Below are positions 21,363 through 22,966 of a stretch of DNA of 22,966 nt, in pieces; within the stretch, counting starts at the first letter, position 1; the number at the start of each line of letters is the position of its first letter. Made by a program: the position numbers and the translations under genes. Source of the stretch: DASQQQ01 sp036390995 (GTDB taxonomy: Bacteria; Actinomycetota; UBA4738; HRBIN12); contig DASWAT010000088.1 in the NCBI GenBank assembly GCA_036390995.1, positions 1-22,966 of the forward strand, written 5' to 3'. The notes below the pieces were generated by a model. The model searched no databases, was not told the DNA's origin, and saw only the letters and a list, made by a program, of their open reading frames with translations.

Positions 21363-22491
21363 AGGGTACGTGTCCCTCGTGGATCGCTCTCCCACCAGGT
21401 ACCTCGGGATCACCAAGCGCACCTGGCGCAACCGCGCCGGCGGGCTCGAGGTCCGATACGACGTCCGGATCCGGGGAACGGGCGGCAAGCGGGTGGCTCG
21501 CACCTTCACCCGCCTGGGGCACGCGAAAGCCTGGCTCGACGAGCAGCGCACGGCCAAGCGCCGAGGCGACTGGAACGACCCATTCCGGGGCGCCGAGAGG
21601 CTCGATGCCTACTTCGCCCGCTGGCGGGCCAGGGCGGCGAGCAGGGGCAGGCCGTCGGAACGAACGCAGGTGGAGTACGACCGAACATGGCGCCTGTGGA
21701 TCTCACCCGCCATCGGAGCCCGGCCGCTCTCCTCGATCACCCGCGACGACGTCGAGGCCGTCGTCGATGCGGCGGGCGAACGATCCGCGTGGAGGGCGCA
21801 CGACACCCTGAAGCTGCTGCGCCGGATTCTCTGGTCCGCCGTCGCAGATGGCCTCCTTCTTCGCAACCCCGCCCCCGGTGTCGAGCTGCCCGAGATCAGC
21901 GGTGACGGGCCGTGGGTCCTCGAGCCAGCGGAGTTCGATCGCCTGCTTGCCGCGCTCCCCGATCGCTACCGGGCGCTGGTCCTGGTCGGGGCCTACGGGG
22001 CCCTTCGGTGGTCCGAGCTCGTGGCGCTTCGCGCCGAGCGGTTCGACATCGATCGGGACCGCATCCGGGTCAGTGAGACGCTCGTGGAGTCGGGACGGAT
22101 GTTCGCCGGCAGGCCCAAGACGCGGGGCTCCCGTCGATGGGTGACGCTGCCGGGGTTCGTCGTCGCAGAGCTCGCCGAGCATCTGTACCGGTTCCCGCCA
22201 GCCGCAGATGGCCTGATCTTCACGGCGCCCGAGGGTGGTCCGATCCGTCGCCCGCACTTCGGACGGATTTGGCGGCGCGCGACTGCGGCGGCCGGGCTGG
22301 ACGGCTTCCAGGTTCGGAACCTGCGTCACACCGGCGCGACGTGGGCGCTTCAAGCCGGCGTGAACCCGGTGCTCGTCGCGTTCCGACTAGGCCACACGTC
22401 GACGCGGATGATCGAGGCCCACTACGCGCATCTTCTGGAGTCCATGGACCGGGAGATCGCCGACCGACTCGAGGCGAGCCGCGGGACGTGA
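21343..22491 (+). CDS. tyrosine recombinase/integrase
   Basis: The product (382 residues from ATG 21343) is a phage-type site-specific integrase. An N-terminal arm-binding-like domain reads GLEVRYDVRIRGTGGKRVARTF. A core-binding SAM-like domain follows (DAYFARWRARAASRGRPSERTQVEYDRTW). The catalytic domain has Arg222 in GALRWSELVAL, Lys259 in RPKTRGSRRWVTLP, Arg328-His329 in RNLRHTGATWAL, His351 in RLGHTS and the nucleophile Tyr361 in EAHYAHL. In the HxxR motif the His is replaced by Arg325. The start is uncertain: the frame is open further upstream through the tRNA fragment, and GTG 21370 or 21379 are alternatives. Its position beside a tRNA 3' half implies integration at tRNA-Glu. Confidence 0.9.
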   Translation: MIGHDWPGYVSLVDRSPTRYLGITKRTWRNRAGGLEVRYDVRIRGTGGKRVARTFTRLGHAKAWLDEQRTAKRRGDWNDPFRGAERLDAYFARWRARAASRGRPSERTQVEYDRTWRLWISPAIGARPLSSITRDDVEAVVDAAGERSAWRAHDTLKLLRRILWSAVADGLLLRNPAPGVELPEISGDGPWVLEPAEFDRLLAALPDRYRALVLVGAYGALRWSELVALRAERFDIDRDRIRVSETLVESGRMFAGRPKTRGSRRWVTLPGFVVAELAEHLYRFPPAADGLIFTAPEGGPIRRPHFGRIWRRATAAAGLDGFQVRNLRHTGATWALQAGVNPVLVAFRLGHTSTRMIEAHYAHLLESMDREIADRLEASRGT

Positions 22492-22523
22492 TCACGCATC
22501 GCCAACTGGCATCGACGCCCTAC

Positions 22524-22558
22524 GTGGCACGGTATCGAGATGCCCGCTATCGTGCCAC
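22524..22558. promoter_or_regulatory. inverted repeat upstream of the toxin-antitoxin genes (possible operator)
   Basis: GTGGCACGGTA (22524-22534) and TATCGTGCCAC (22548-22558) pair over 11 bp with one G-T mismatch, around a 13-base spacer. It lies between the integrase stop and the antitoxin start, where ribbon-helix-helix antitoxins usually bind to repress their own operon. It could instead end integrase transcription, though no T-run follows. Confidence 0.45.
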
Positions 22559-22626
22559 CACGGTTGAACGGTGTTATCCTCCTGCCCAGACGGAGTTCGC
22601 AGGAGTCGGCGGGAGGTGATCCGAAC

Positions 22627-22839
22627 GTGAAGCCGAAGGCCATGACCGTCAGGTTGGATCCCGAGCAGGCCGCTGAGCTCGAGGCAGTGGCCGAGGTCGA
22701 GGGGGTTCCGGTGGCCGAGGCGATTCGTAGCGCGATCGCCGAGCACATCGAGGCCCGGCGGCGGGACGAAGCATTCCAGGCTCGGCTGCGGGCGTCCCTC
22801 GAGCGCAACCGGCGGATCCTCGAGAAGCTCGCTCGTTGA
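22627..22839 (+). CDS. ribbon-helix-helix (CopG/Arc-type) antitoxin-like protein
   Basis: The 70-residue product starts at GTG 22627, fixed by the strong ribosome-binding site GGGAGGTGAT at 22611-22620. An upstream in-frame start lacks such a site. Residues 6-45 form a ribbon-helix-helix DNA-binding fold: strand MTVRLDPEQ, helix AAELEAVAEVEG and helix PVAEAIRSAIAEHIEA. The C-terminal half is charged and helical (RRRDEAFQARLRASLERNRRILEKL), the type of region that wraps a toxin. Its stop overlaps the start of the next gene (TTGA), which resembles a Doc toxin. Together they look like a type II toxin-antitoxin pair carried by the integrated element. Confidence 0.85.
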   Translation: MKPKAMTVRLDPEQAAELEAVAEVEGVPVAEAIRSAIAEHIEARRRDEAFQARLRASLERNRRILEKLAR

Positions 22840-22966
22840 GCAGCGAACGGTGGGCGTACCTCGACCTCGCGGACTTCCTGCTGATCACGGAGGCGACGCT
22901 CGGCGTGAGCACGGACGACCTAATCCGGTGACCCAACTCCACCTCGCCTCCTCGGCGCTGGACGCT
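22836..22966 (+). pseudogene. Doc/Fic-family toxin, N-terminal part, frameshifted and cut by window edge
   Basis: From TTG 22836 the frame reads LSSERWAYLDLADFLLITEA followed by TLGVSTDDLIR and then TGA at 22929-22931. The opening resembles the N-terminus of death-on-curing (Doc) toxins, which modify targets such as EF-Tu with a Fic fold. One frame back, the sequence continues directly as VTQLHLASSALDA, which fits the next stretch of the same family (typically LxLAESALxAP). So a single base appears to be missing near 22925-22930. The catalytic Fic motif would lie beyond the window. Either the toxin is inactivated or the base call is wrong. Confidence 0.6.

Noticed and set aside
1..22966. CRISPR array, riboswitch, rRNA operon or secondary-metabolite cluster
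   Set aside because: No spaced direct repeats, known riboswitch cores, rRNA sequences or megasynthase motifs were seen.

Overview
The window is a chromosomal replication-origin region from a GC-rich bacterium, most likely a member of Actinomycetota. The evidence is gene order plus one marker. A leftward block rpmH-rnpA-yidD-yidC-jag-rsmG-parA-parB diverges from a rightward block dnaA-dnaN-recF-dciA(DUF721)-gyrB-gyrA, and a DUF3566 membrane protein follows gyrA, which is an actinobacterial trait. Neither the species nor the class can be fixed from the sequence alone.

Layout. 1-3000: a metallo-beta-lactamase-fold hydrolase (minus strand, running off the left edge), then a translationally coupled pair of a PLP aminotransferase and a D-Ala-D-Ala ligase. 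3000-3080: a convergent gap with a perfect 29-bp palindrome. 3081-8793: the minus-strand segregation, ribosome and membrane-insertion cluster, with a perfect 16-bp parS site touching the rsmG start codon at 6177-6192. 8794-9045: the divergent rpmH/dnaA control region, with a plausible rpmH promoter, a GC hairpin and back-to-back DnaA boxes at the dnaA start. 10435-10636: the dnaA-dnaN gap, which I read as oriC. It has a DnaA box, a short GC spacer and a run of DnaA-trios, the arrangement known from the Bacillus subtilis unwinding site. 10637-17767: dnaN, recF, dciA, gyrB, gyrA. 17800-19842: an MFS transporter (minus), a tiny membrane protein and the DUF3566 protein.

From about 19843 rightwards the window becomes accessory DNA. 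It holds an IS110-family transposase broken by both a frameshift and an internal deletion, the 3' half of a tRNA-Glu(CTC), a tyrosine integrase starting 75 bp after it, and a ribbon-helix-helix antitoxin whose stop overlaps the start of a Doc/Fic-like toxin that is itself frameshifted. This looks like one end of an integrated element lying about 10 kb from oriC.

How it works together. DnaA opens oriC, DciA assists the DnaB helicase, DnaN is the clamp, RecF repairs and gyrase manages supercoiling. ParA, ParB and parS segregate the newly copied origins. L34, the RNase P protein, YidD, YidC and Jag tie ribosome and membrane-protein biogenesis to the same locus. Many neighbours overlap by 4 bp (GTGA or ATGA), so translational coupling is the rule. 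I found no clearly new multi-gene system. The most notable signals are the DnaA-trio origin, the missing start codon of rnpA after rpmH, the very long acidic tail on ParA, glutamine at the quinolone-critical position of GyrA, and the layered decay in the accessory end.
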